Origin: Candidatus Binatia bacterium
GTDB taxonomy: Bacteria > Desulfobacterota > Binatia > UBA12015
Reading direction: 5' to 3'
Assembly: GCA_036563615.1 (NCBI GenBank)
Contig: DATCMB010000018.1
Coordinates: 62,001 to 126,000 of the forward strand
Length of the DNA: 64,000 nucleotides
Position 1 is the stretch's first letter. Every line of letters begins with the position of its first letter. Shown here piece after piece: positions 1-7,643 of the stretch. Below the pieces are notes generated by a model. That model did not search any database. It was given only the letters and a program-made list of their open reading frames with translations, and had not been told where the DNA came from. Both the position numbers and the translations under genes were made by a program.

Positions 1-1
1 G

Positions 2-994
2 GAGCTCGACGTCGCGTTTCTCGGCCTCGGCATCCAGCCGTTCTCGACGGTCGACGAGATCGAGCAGGTGCCGAAGAAGCGCTACGCGATCATGGCGCCG
101 TACATGCCGAAGGTCGGCACGCTCGGTCTGCGCATGATGAAGCAGACGGCGACGGTGCAGACCAACCTCGACTACGAGAGCGAGGCCGACGCGATGCAGA
201 AGATGCGCGTCGCGACGGGGCTCGGTCCCATCCTGAACGCGCTGTTCGCGAACTCGCCGATCACCGACGGCAAGCCGAACGGCTACCTCTCGTATCGCGG
301 TCACATCTGGACCGACACCGACAACGCGCGCTCGGGCATCCTGCCGTTCGTCTTCGAGCCGCGCGCGGGCTTCGTCGACTACGTCGAGTGGGCGCTCGAC
401 GTGCCGATGTACTTCGTCAAGCGCGGCAAGGACTACGTCGACCTGACCGGCATCCCGTTCCGCCGCTTCTGGAAGGAAGGCGCGAACGGGCTACGCGCGA
501 CGGTGGGCGACTTCGCGCTCCACCTCTCGACGCTCTTCCCCGAGGTGCGGCTCAAGACCTACATCGAGCTGCGCATGGTCGACAGCCAGCCGCCCGAGTC
601 GATGCTCGGCCTGTCCGCGATCGCGAAGGGTGTGCTCTACGAGCCGGACTGCATGCAGGCGGCGTGGGACCTGGTGAAGGGCTGGAGCTTCGAGGAGCGC
701 GTGCGCCTCAACCACGAGGTGCACCGCACCGCGATGGCGACCCCGGTGCGGCGCTACCGCGTGCAGGACCTCGCGCGCGAGCTGATCGACATCGCGGAGG
801 AGGGGCTGCGCCGCCAGGACTGTCGCAACGCGCGCGGGGAGAACGAGACGATCTACCTCGAGCTCGCGCGCGAGTACGCGCGCAGCGGCAAGTCTCCGGC
901 GGAGCGCGTGCTGGAGCGCTGGAGCCGCGGCTGGCGGCGCGACGCGGACGATCTGGTCGCGTTCACCGCGTACCGGATGCCGGCGGCCGCCTGA
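2..994 (+). CDS. gshA: Glutamate-cysteine ligase, C-terminal part (5' end outside window)
   Basis: This enzyme makes gamma-glutamylcysteine, the first step of glutathione synthesis, in the cytosol. The reading frame is open to the left edge and runs into the window without a start. The first visible residues (ELDVAFLGLGIQPFSTVDEI) already match the family core, so the internal GTG at 68 is not the true start. Family signatures are RYAIMAPYMPKVGTLG, the substrate-site region around TATVQTNLDY, FANSP, GKPNGYLSYRGHIWTDTD, and FPEVRLKTYIELRMVD. This pattern belongs to the glutamate-cysteine ligase class shared by alphaproteobacteria and plants, which differs from the E. coli GshA class. About 330 residues are visible of a usual 450 or so. 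The gene ends 52 bases before the convergent gene at 1047. Family assignment is firm; the N-terminus cannot be judged. Confidence 0.9.
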   Translation, partial: ELDVAFLGLGIQPFSTVDEIEQVPKKRYAIMAPYMPKVGTLGLRMMKQTATVQTNLDYESEADAMQKMRVATGLGPILNALFANSPITDGKPNGYLSYRGHIWTDTDNARSGILPFVFEPRAGFVDYVEWALDVPMYFVKRGKDYVDLTGIPFRRFWKEGANGLRATVGDFALHLSTLFPEVRLKTYIELRMVDSQPPESMLGLSAIAKGVLYEPDCMQAAWDLVKGWSFEERVRLNHEVHRTAMATPVRRYRVQDLARELIDIAEEGLRRQDCRNARGENETIYLELAREYARSGKSPAERVLERWSRGWRRDADDLVAFTAYRMPAAA

Positions 995-1046
995 GCAGAG
1001 CTGCCGGCGGCTGCCCGATCGGAAAGACTTCGGAGCTCGGTGCGCG

Positions 1047-1481
1047 CTACTGCTGCGACACCGGCTTCATGAACTTCTGCGCCTCGACGTCGCCCGGCGT
1101 CACCGACTGATCCTCGAGGTTCACCTTCCACGACGCGCGACGGTTCGAGCTGCCTTCCTTCCAGGTGAGCTCGACGCGGTAGACCGGACCCTCGTCGTGC
1201 TTGGCGTTCCACGAGAACTCGCCGAGGTAGCCACCCTTCTCGCGCACCGCGTTGCCGAGCGCGATCGTCTGGTCGGCGAGGTTGTACTCCATGCCGGGGC
1301 CCTTGTACTTGCGCACGAGCTCGAGGGCCTCCTGCTCGCGTCCCTCCCACTGCACGCCGAGCTGATTGAAGATGAAGACGATGAAGGCGATGGTCCCGAC
1401 GGCCAGGGCACCCCAGCCAATGATGGCGCCGACGTAGCTACCGCTCTTCTTCTCTGCGCTTGACGTGGTCGAATCGGCCAT
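1047..1481 (-). CDS. Small single-span membrane protein of unknown function
   Basis: I do not recognise a family. The 144-residue product has a short polar N-terminus, one strong transmembrane segment at about residues 17-40 (rich in Ile, Gly and Phe), and a soluble C-terminal domain of about 100 residues with several Trp and Lys. The likely topology is N-in with the C-terminal part in the periplasm, or a membrane-anchored cytosolic domain. The ATG start at 1481 is preceded by GGAG about 13 bases upstream, a weak ribosome site. Codon use is typical of the neighbours and the frame is intact, which supports a real gene. It is convergent with the ligase gene and divergent from the gene at 1709. 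Confidence 0.6.
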   Translation of the reverse strand: MADSTTSSAEKKSGSYVGAIIGWGALAVGTIAFIVFIFNQLGVQWEGREQEALELVRKYKGPGMEYNLADQTIALGNAVREKGGYLGEFSWNAKHDEGPVYRVELTWKEGSSNRRASWKVNLEDQSVTPGDVEAQKFMKPVSQQ

Positions 1482-1708
1482 GATCGGTCGTCTCTCCTCG
1501 TTCGTGCTAGGGCGTCCGGTGCGTATAGCGCACGACTTCCAGCCGCGAAACTCGCACCGCGTCGCACGGACGAAGCATTAGTCAGTCTCATTTGTACGAT
1601 GCAGGGAAATTCATTTGGTGCGCTCGCGGCACCCGCATTAACGTCCGCCGCGCCGGGGCTCCCGCCTGCAATGGGCGGGGGATGAATCCGCTGGGGAGGA
1701 TGCGGTTC

Positions 1709-2143
1709 ATGAATGGGAAGATGCGGGCACGTGCCTCCGGGATGCAGGATCGTTCGGGCGGGCTGTTCGAGCCGGACGTTCTGCTTCCGGGGCAGTTCTT
1801 TTCTTTCTTTCGCAAGGAGGCCGGATTCGATCGCGAGCGCCGTCTGATGCTGGCGGTGCTGGAGGACGCGATCGACTGCTTCCAGAAGTACGCGCACACC
1901 AACGACCTGCGCGGCCGTCAGCTGTTCATGGAGTCCTACGAGTGGATCATGTCGGACGACAAGCGCTGGCTGTTCTCCTTCGAGAACATCTGCCAGATCG
2001 TCGACATGAACCCGGATTACATCCGGCAGGGCTTGAACCGCTGGCGCGCGCAGCACGCCAAGAACGCGGCGGCGGGGACGTCGCCGGCGACGAGCGGAGA
2101 GACGGGCCGCGACAACGAGGCTTCTTCTTCGGCCGCCTGCTGA
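1709..2143 (+). CDS. Conserved hypothetical protein, all-helical
   Basis: No function is known to me. The core contains LMLAVLEDAIDCFQKY, then GRQLFMESYEWI, WLFSFENICQIVDMNPDYI and a final RQGLNRW. I recall this arrangement from unnamed proteins in deltaproteobacterial genomes. The C-terminal motif (FENIC..L.MNPDYIR.GL.RW) looks like a small helical DNA- or protein-binding unit, which is inference only. The frame stays open back to 1592, but the ATG at 1709 has GGGGAGG nine bases upstream and is the best start. ATG at 1700 or 1721 is possible. The 24-residue C-terminal tail is rich in Ala, Ser and Thr and probably disordered. It stands alone between a divergent gene and a convergent one. Confidence 0.6.
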   Translation: MNGKMRARASGMQDRSGGLFEPDVLLPGQFFSFFRKEAGFDRERRLMLAVLEDAIDCFQKYAHTNDLRGRQLFMESYEWIMSDDKRWLFSFENICQIVDMNPDYIRQGLNRWRAQHAKNAAAGTSPATSGETGRDNEASSSAAC

Positions 2144-2194
2144 CGGTCGTTGCGGCGTGGCGAGGGACGCCCCCTCGCCACGCCCACTCGTTCC

Positions 2195-3499
2195 TCAGTC
2201 CTCGGCGACCTCGGGCGTCCGCGAGCGCGGCACGATGATCTCGGTCGGTAGCAGCACCGGCTCGGCCGCCTGAGTCGGTCGCCGTGCGGACGGCACGGGC
2301 CGCGCGGGCGGCGGCGGCACGCGACCCGACGCGGGCTGCAAGCGCTCGTCCGCGAGGTCGTCGACCGCGGGCGCGACCTCGCGCGTGTCGGGCGGCGGCC
2401 GACGATCGATGGCGTCGCGCGGCGGCAGCGGCGCGCGCTCCGCGGACTGCGGTCGCTCGGGAAGCGACGGCAGCTCGACCTCGCGCGGACGCTCGCTGCT
2501 CGGCTCGTCGCCCAGCGTGACGTCGACCGGCATGCCGCTCTGCGCGAGCACCGCCTCGCGCAGCTTCTCCTCGTCCACCCGGTCGAGCAGCCCGCGCTGC
2601 TCGAGCATCCGGACGGTCTCGCGGTACATGCCGGGCTTCATCCCGTAGAGGTCCTTGTGGACCTCGACGAAGACGCGGCCGCCCGACATGCCGATCTTCA
2701 CCGGCTGGTAGACGAAGACGCCGGGCGTCCCGACCGGCACCATCGGGAAGAGCTTCTCGATGTCCTCGGGGTAGAGGCGCACGCAGCCGTGGCTCACCAG
2801 CATGCCGACGCCCCACGGGATGTTGGTGCCGTGGATGCCGTACAGGTCGAGCGACAGCCGCATGCGGTACTTGCCGAGCGGGTTGTTCGGCGAGCCGCCC
2901 GGGATGACCTTCTCGCTGTAGCCCTTCTCGGCGATGCGCTCCTTGCGGATCGACTCGGGGATCACCCAGGTCGGGTTGACGGTCTTCTCGGTGACCTTGA
3001 ACTTGCCGATCGGCGTCTTCCACTCCTCGCGCCCGAGGCCGACCGGGAAGGTGATCACCGAGCGCGGCGTGTTCTTGCCGTCGCCCCGGTAGTAGTAGAG
3101 GCGCATCTCGGGAACGTTGATCACGATCCCGTTGTAGGTGCCGTACGGCAGGATGAACTGCTGCGGCACGATCACCGGCTTGTCGAAGTGACCCGGGATC
3201 CACTCGTCGACGCCGGGGTTGGCGTCGACCAGCTCGTTGTAGCCGAGGTCGAAGAAGCGGGCGAGGTCGAAGAAGGTGTCGCCCTTCTCGGGCTGATAGA
3301 CGAGCACCTCGCCGATCAGCGTGTCCTCGCTTTCCGGCGACGACGGCGAGGGCGGCGTGAAGGTGTACGTCTTCACCTCGCGCGGCCAGAAGTCCTCCTC
3401 GACCCACTGCCGGGCGAGGACTTCGGACGAGAGGCTCAGGTAGATCGCGGCCGCGAGCAGCGACCTCAGAACGGCGACGTTTCGGCGAAGCAATTGCAC
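2195..3499 (-). CDS. L,D-transpeptidase (YkuD domain) with LysM-like region
   Basis: This is an exported enzyme that forms 3-3 peptidoglycan crosslinks or attaches proteins to the wall. I chose the GTG at 3499 because it follows GGAGGAGGT at good spacing; a longer TTG start at 3565 has no such site. The protein opens with LLRRN and a hydrophobic signal segment (about residues 8-24). A LysM-like stretch (GDTFFDLARFFDLGYNELVDANPGVD) lies near residues 73-100. The YkuD domain follows, ending in the active-site motif HGTN...VSHGCVRLYPEDIE, with catalytic Cys at about residue 239 and His at about 237. The last 110 residues are rich in Pro, Arg and Glu and look disordered. At about 434 residues it is longer than simple ErfK/YbiS enzymes because of that tail. 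It is close to the citrate synthase gene but not obviously in an operon with it. Confidence 0.88.
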   Translation of the reverse strand: MQLLRRNVAVLRSLLAAAIYLSLSSEVLARQWVEEDFWPREVKTYTFTPPSPSSPESEDTLIGEVLVYQPEKGDTFFDLARFFDLGYNELVDANPGVDEWIPGHFDKPVIVPQQFILPYGTYNGIVINVPEMRLYYYRGDGKNTPRSVITFPVGLGREEWKTPIGKFKVTEKTVNPTWVIPESIRKERIAEKGYSEKVIPGGSPNNPLGKYRMRLSLDLYGIHGTNIPWGVGMLVSHGCVRLYPEDIEKLFPMVPVGTPGVFVYQPVKIGMSGGRVFVEVHKDLYGMKPGMYRETVRMLEQRGLLDRVDEEKLREAVLAQSGMPVDVTLGDEPSSERPREVELPSLPERPQSAERAPLPPRDAIDRRPPPDTREVAPAVDDLADERLQPASGRVPPPPARPVPSARRPTQAAEPVLLPTEIIVPRSRTPEVAED

Positions 3500-3608
3500 G
3501 CGGTGCCTACCTCCTCCACTCCACTCCGACGCAAGCAATCTATCGGCCGCTTGGGGGTGTGACAATGAATCGTGCCGCGCAGCGTTAGAGAATCCTCCCG
3601 CGCAAGGG

Positions 3609-4817
3609 CTAGCCCTGCGGCGGCTCGCCGGCGTAGCGGGCGCGCGGCCGGATCAGCCGTCCCTCCTGGTACTGCTCGAGGCCGTGCGCGATCCAGCCGA
3701 CGGTGCGGCCGATGCCGAGGAGCGCGAGCGCGCTGCCCGGCGGCAGCTTGAGCGCGCGGCAGAGCGTCACCACCCCGAAGTCGACGTTCGGCGCTTGGCC
3801 CGTGAGGTCGCGGACCGCGTCGGCGAGCGCGGTCGCGAGCGCGACCTCGCGCGACCGTCCGCGACGCTCGATCAGAAGCTGCATCAGCAGCGCACCGCGC
3901 GGATCGCCCAGCGGGTAGAGCGGGTGGCCGAAGCCCGGCACCGCCTCGCCGCGTCGTAGCCGCGCCTCGACCGCGCGGCGCGCGCCCGAGGGATCGCCCG
4001 CTTCCTCGAGCAGCGCCTCTGCGCGCTCGCAGGCGCCGCCGTGCTTGGTCCCCTGCAGGGCGGCGAGGCCGGCGAGCACCAGCGCGTACGGCGTCGAGCC
4101 CGCGGACGCGACGCAGCGAGCGGTGAAGCTGGACGGGTTGATGCCGTTGTCCGCGTACAGAACGAGCGCCGCGCGCAGCAGGAAGCGGTCGTCGGCGCTC
4201 GGCGCCGACCAGCCACGCTGCAGCACGAGCGCGATCTCGTCGCGCGAAGGACGCGCGCCGACCGCGGCCGCGGCGAGCGCGCGCACGATCTTCGCGCCGG
4301 TGCGCTGCACCGAGGCGGGGCGCGTGTCGTACGCGGCGGGATCGCGTGCGGCGAGCAGCGGCAGCAGCACCTCGAACGCCTCGAGCGACGGCAGCCCCGC
4401 GACGAGCTTGCACCAGGACTTCCACTCCTGCGCGGGCACCTCGATCGTGTCTCCCGGTAGCGACGCGTCGACGTCGCCCATCCACAGCAGCGCCGCCACC
4501 TGCTCGAGCGTGCAGCCGACCGCGAGCGTGCAGACGTCGCGACCGCGGTAGTAGAGCCGCCCGTCGCGGATCACGGAGAGACGCGACTCGATCGCGGGCA
4601 GCCCCTGGTGCAGCGCCTCCTCCGCGGCGCGCGCCGGATCGCGCCGCTGCTCCTTGCGCTGCTTGAGCAGCCACACGTCCTCGGCGGCGTACCAGCGGCG
4701 TCGCGTACCGGGCTCGGGACGCGAGCGCACGAGGCCGCGGCTCACGTAGGCATAGAGCGTCGGCAGGCTGACGCCGAGCTCCTCGGCCGCCTGCGCCGCC
4801 GTCAGATGGCCCTGCAC
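3609..4817 (-). CDS. Citrate synthase family protein with N-terminal DNA-binding domain
   Basis: This is a citrate-synthase fold protein that could condense acetyl-CoA (or another acyl-CoA) with oxaloacetate, and it can probably bind DNA. Residues 1-55 form a MerR/excisionase-type helix-turn-helix (LTAAQAAEELGVSLPTLYAY, then RRRWYAAEDVWLL). The citrate synthase part follows from about residue 70. It keeps the catalytic landmarks: His in KHGGA, His in GFGHPLYPLGDPR, and Asp in NVDFG. An active enzyme is therefore plausible. Start is GTG at 4817 after GGAGGAG. It is transcribed away from a second, plain citrate synthase at 4909, and a large palindrome (4846-4879) lies between the two starts. 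The simplest reading is a metabolite-sensing self-regulator that controls both genes; that is inference. Confidence 0.88.
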   Translation of the reverse strand: MQGHLTAAQAAEELGVSLPTLYAYVSRGLVRSRPEPGTRRRWYAAEDVWLLKQRKEQRRDPARAAEEALHQGLPAIESRLSVIRDGRLYYRGRDVCTLAVGCTLEQVAALLWMGDVDASLPGDTIEVPAQEWKSWCKLVAGLPSLEAFEVLLPLLAARDPAAYDTRPASVQRTGAKIVRALAAAAVGARPSRDEIALVLQRGWSAPSADDRFLLRAALVLYADNGINPSSFTARCVASAGSTPYALVLAGLAALQGTKHGGACERAEALLEEAGDPSGARRAVEARLRRGEAVPGFGHPLYPLGDPRGALLMQLLIERRGRSREVALATALADAVRDLTGQAPNVDFGVVTLCRALKLPPGSALALLGIGRTVGWIAHGLEQYQEGRLIRPRARYAGEPPQG

Positions 4818-4845
4818 GAGCCTCTCCTCCCATTTCTTGATCGTC

Positions 4846-4879
4846 GCGTCAATATTGATTCACGATTCAATCTTGACGC
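4846..4879. promoter_or_regulatory. 34-bp near-perfect palindrome between divergent citrate synthase genes
   Basis: Left arm GCGTCAATATTGATTC (4846-4861) and right arm GATTCAATCTTGACGC (4864-4879) pair at 14 of 16 positions around a 2-bp centre. A shorter outer pair, TTGATC at 4837-4842 and GATCAA at 4885-4890, flanks it. The block is AT-rich in a very GC-rich genome. It sits 29 bp from each start codon, where operators normally lie. The helix-turn-helix citrate synthase next door is the obvious candidate binder (inference). Confidence 0.75.
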
Positions 4880-4908
4880 AACATGATCAATCCATCATCT
4901 CCGTCCGC

Positions 4909-6084
4909 ATGGAGACGATCGCACGAGGCCTCGCGGGGGTGGTCGCGCTCGCGACCGGCATCAGCCGCGTCGACGGGGAGCGCGGCGAGCTGACGATCGG
5001 GGGCTACCCGGTCGAGGAGCTCGCGCCGCACGCGACCTACGAGGAGGCGCTGTTCCTCCTCTGGCACGGACGTCTGCCGACCGCGGCGGAGACCGAGGAG
5101 ATGCACCACGAGCTGGCGTCGCGCCGCTGGCTGCCGGCGGCCACGGTCTCGCTGCTGGCGGCGGCGGCGAGCCGCGGCGTGCCGACGATGGACGCGCTGC
5201 GGCTCGGCGTCGACACGCTGCAGCTCGAGGGGACGCCGGGACCCGGAGATCGCGAGGGCAACCTGCGGCACGCGCTCGGCGTGGTGGCGCGCGTGCCGAC
5301 GATCGTCGCCGCGTACACGCGGCTGCGCGCCGGCCTCGCGCCGATCACGCCGGATCCGCACCTGCGGCACGCGGCGTCCTACCTGCACATGCTGCGTGGC
5401 GAAATTCCGCACCCCGAGGTCGTGCGCGCGCTCGAGACCTACCTCGTCACCGTGATCGACCACGGCCTCAGCGCGTCGACCTTCGCCGCGCGCGTCGTGG
5501 TGAGCACGCGCTCGGACGTGATCTCCGCGGTCGTCGGTGCGCTCGGCGCCTTCAAGGGGCCGCTGCATGGCGGCGCACCTGGGCCTGCACTCGACATGCT
5601 GTTCCGCATCCGCGAGCGCGCCGCGAATTCTGGACGCTCGCTCGCCGAGGAAGCGCGCGCGTGGGCGCGCGAGGCGGTCGCGGCCGGCGAGCGCCTGATG
5701 GGCTTCGGACACCGCGTGTACGCGGTGCGCGACCCGCGTGCGGTCGTGCTCGCCGATGCCGCGCGCAGGCTCTTCGCGCGCGGCGGCGACGCCAGGCTCT
5801 ACGAGGACGCTCGCGTCGTCGAGGAAGCGATCCTCGAGGTCCTGCGCGAGCTCAAGCCGGGGCGCCGCATCGAGACCAACGTCGAGTTCTACACCGCGCT
5901 GCTGCTACACGGCGTCGGGCTCGACGCGGAGCTGTTCACGCCGACTTTCGCCGTGTCGCGCGTCGGCGGCTGGGCGGCGCACGTCCTCGAGCAGATCGCC
6001 GACGACACGCTGATCCGGCCGAGCGCCGCCTACGTCGGACGCGAGCAAGCCCGCTGGCTGCCGGTCTCGGAGCGCGCCGTGTAG
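4909..6084 (+). CDS. Citrate synthase (plain, no DNA-binding domain)
   Basis: This is a citrate synthase or 2-methylcitrate synthase-like enzyme of about 391 residues, acting in the cytosol on acetyl-CoA or propionyl-CoA plus oxaloacetate. The landmark motifs are GPLHGGAP (His), MGFGHRVYAVRDPRA (His) and NVEFYTALLLHGVG, with Glu where the catalytic Asp usually stands in the classical motif. In bacterial enzymes of this branch NVEF or NVDF is common, so I do not call it inactive. The short N-terminus and the length are typical of Bacillus CitA/CitZ-like enzymes. The ATG at 4909 begins the conserved METIARGLAGVVA segment; an upstream in-frame ATG at 4837 would run through the palindrome and is unlikely. 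It is divergent from the HTH-citrate synthase and probably controlled with it. Confidence 0.9.
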   Translation: METIARGLAGVVALATGISRVDGERGELTIGGYPVEELAPHATYEEALFLLWHGRLPTAAETEEMHHELASRRWLPAATVSLLAAAASRGVPTMDALRLGVDTLQLEGTPGPGDREGNLRHALGVVARVPTIVAAYTRLRAGLAPITPDPHLRHAASYLHMLRGEIPHPEVVRALETYLVTVIDHGLSASTFAARVVVSTRSDVISAVVGALGAFKGPLHGGAPGPALDMLFRIRERAANSGRSLAEEARAWAREAVAAGERLMGFGHRVYAVRDPRAVVLADAARRLFARGGDARLYEDARVVEEAILEVLRELKPGRRIETNVEFYTALLLHGVGLDAELFTPTFAVSRVGGWAAHVLEQIADDTLIRPSAAYVGREQARWLPVSERAV

Positions 6085-6194
6085 CACCTCCTGCGCTCGC
6101 CCTTTTGCTCTCTCCGTCCGGCGATTTACCTTTTCACTCGCTCGGCGCTGGGCTATAAACCGCGCTTTCGCGGTCGTGGTGGAGGAGAGAGAGC

Positions 6195-7532
6195 ATGAGG
6201 GTATGGGGGCGCACCGTTGACTTCGGCTTAGCGCTGGCCGCGGCGCTCCTTCTCCTCCTCGTGCGTCCTGCGAGCGCGGAGCCGGAACCTCCGCGCATCA
6301 CCGCGCGGGCGGCCGTCGTGATCGACGCGAACACCGGCCGGATCCTCTGGGAGCGGGACGCGAGTCGTCCGCTGCCGCCCGCCAGCACGACCAAGATCAT
6401 GACCACGGTGCTCGCGCTCGAGTCGGGCCGGCTCGACCGCAGCTTCGTGGTGAGCCCGCTCGCCGCGGCGCAGGTGCCGACCAAGCTCGGCCTGCGACCC
6501 GGCCAGCGCGTGCAGCTCGAGGACCTGGTCTACGCGCTCATGCTGAAGTCGGCGAACGACGCGTCCGTGGTCGTCGCCGAAGGGCTCGCGGGCAGCGTCG
6601 AGGAGTTCGCGGCGCTGATGAACGAGCGCGCACGCGAGATCGGCGCCCTCAATACAACATTTCGCAATCCGCACGGTCTGCCGGACGACCAGCACCTGAC
6701 GAGCGCCTACGACATGGCGCTCATCCTGCGGCACGCGCTCACCGTGCCCGGGTTCCGCGAGATCGCTGGCACGCGTACGAAGGTCATCCAGGTGACCGAC
6801 ACCAAGGTCCGGCCGATCTCGCTGTACAGCAAGAACCGTCTGCTGTCGGGCTACTTCGTGCCGGTGCTCGGCAAGACCGGCTACACGCGCGCCGCGGGCC
6901 GCTGCTTCGCCGGCGCCGCGGAGCTGAACGGCCGCAGGATCATCACCGTCGTGTTCGGCGCGAGCGACATGTGGGGCGACACGCGTCGCCTGATGGAGTA
7001 CGGCTTCTCCTCGTTCGAGGACACCGCGCCGACCGTGCAGGCCGCGCTCGAGCAGCAGCGGCGTGCGCAGGCGACGGCCGTCGCGCGCAAGTCGAGCAAG
7101 CCGACCAAGAGCAACACCAAGAGCCGCACGACGACGGTCGCGAGCAAGAGCAAGAAGCGTCCACCCGTGAAGCAGGCGGTGGCGCGCAAGAGCTCGCCCT
7201 CGAGCAGCAAGAAGGCGAGCGTCCAGACGCCGCGCAAGCAGACGACCAAGTCCGCGACGGCGTCCGCCTCGCGACCGAGCTCGGTGAAGCCCGCCACGGC
7301 GTCGTCCTCGAAGCCGCGCTCGACCAAGCCGGCGTCGGTGTCGTCGGCGCGCACCGGCTCGAGCAAGTCCGCGACGGCGTCGTCGAAGCGCGCGAGCTCG
7401 ACCAAGGTCGTCAAGGCGTCGTCGTCGCGCTCGAGCTCGACCAAGGCCGTCAAGGCGTCCTCGTCGCGCTCGAGCTCGAGCAGCCGAAGCATCCAGCAGG
7501 CGAAGCTCGACGCCGCGCGCGCCCGTCGCTGA
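6195..7532 (+). CDS. D-alanyl-D-alanine carboxypeptidase (peptidase S11, PBP5/DacF type) with Lys/Ser-rich tail
   Basis: This periplasmic enzyme trims the terminal D-Ala from peptidoglycan stem peptides. A signal peptide (about residues 1-28, ending PASA) is followed by the S11 domain with SxxK at STTK (Ser64), SxN at SAN (119-121) and KTG at residue 227. The ATG at 6195 follows GGAGGAGAGAG. After the catalytic domain (to about residue 280) there is no normal PBP5 C-terminal beta domain or amphipathic anchor. Instead about 160 residues are almost entirely Ser, Lys, Ala, Thr, Arg and Val. The end contains two exact-length 13-residue repeats (SSTKVVKASSSRS, SSTKAVKASSSRS). The tail is strongly basic and could bind the wall, LPS or DNA; that is inference. 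The gene stands alone. Confidence 0.9.
   Translation: MRVWGRTVDFGLALAAALLLLLVRPASAEPEPPRITARAAVVIDANTGRILWERDASRPLPPASTTKIMTTVLALESGRLDRSFVVSPLAAAQVPTKLGLRPGQRVQLEDLVYALMLKSANDASVVVAEGLAGSVEEFAALMNERAREIGALNTTFRNPHGLPDDQHLTSAYDMALILRHALTVPGFREIAGTRTKVIQVTDTKVRPISLYSKNRLLSGYFVPVLGKTGYTRAAGRCFAGAAELNGRRIITVVFGASDMWGDTRRLMEYGFSSFEDTAPTVQAALEQQRRAQATAVARKSSKPTKSNTKSRTTTVASKSKKRPPVKQAVARKSSPSSSKKASVQTPRKQTTKSATASASRPSSVKPATASSSKPRSTKPASVSSARTGSSKSATASSKRASSTKVVKASSSRSSSTKAVKASSSRSSSSSRSIQQAKLDAARARR
7394..7471 (+). repeat. Tandem 39-bp coding repeat in the carboxypeptidase tail
   Basis: Two adjacent 39-bp units start at 7394 and 7433, with a partial third copy from 7472. Each begins GAGCTCGACCAAGG and differs at only a few bases. 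They encode the 13-residue repeat SSTK(V/A)VKASSSRS. The repeat keeps frame, so copy-number change would only lengthen or shorten the basic tail. Confidence 0.8.
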
Positions 7533-7643
7533 AGCCGCGGCTCTCGCTCACAATCCTAAAATTCGCGAGCGGGCTGCCCGGTGCTGGGCGTCGGCCAACC
7601 ATCTTGACCTCGGCTTCGCGCTTGCCATAGGTCTTTCGGCCGG

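Noticed and set aside
4837..4908. N-terminal extension of the plain citrate synthase to the ATG at 4837
   Set aside because: It would run through the palindrome and encode 24 residues without family similarity.
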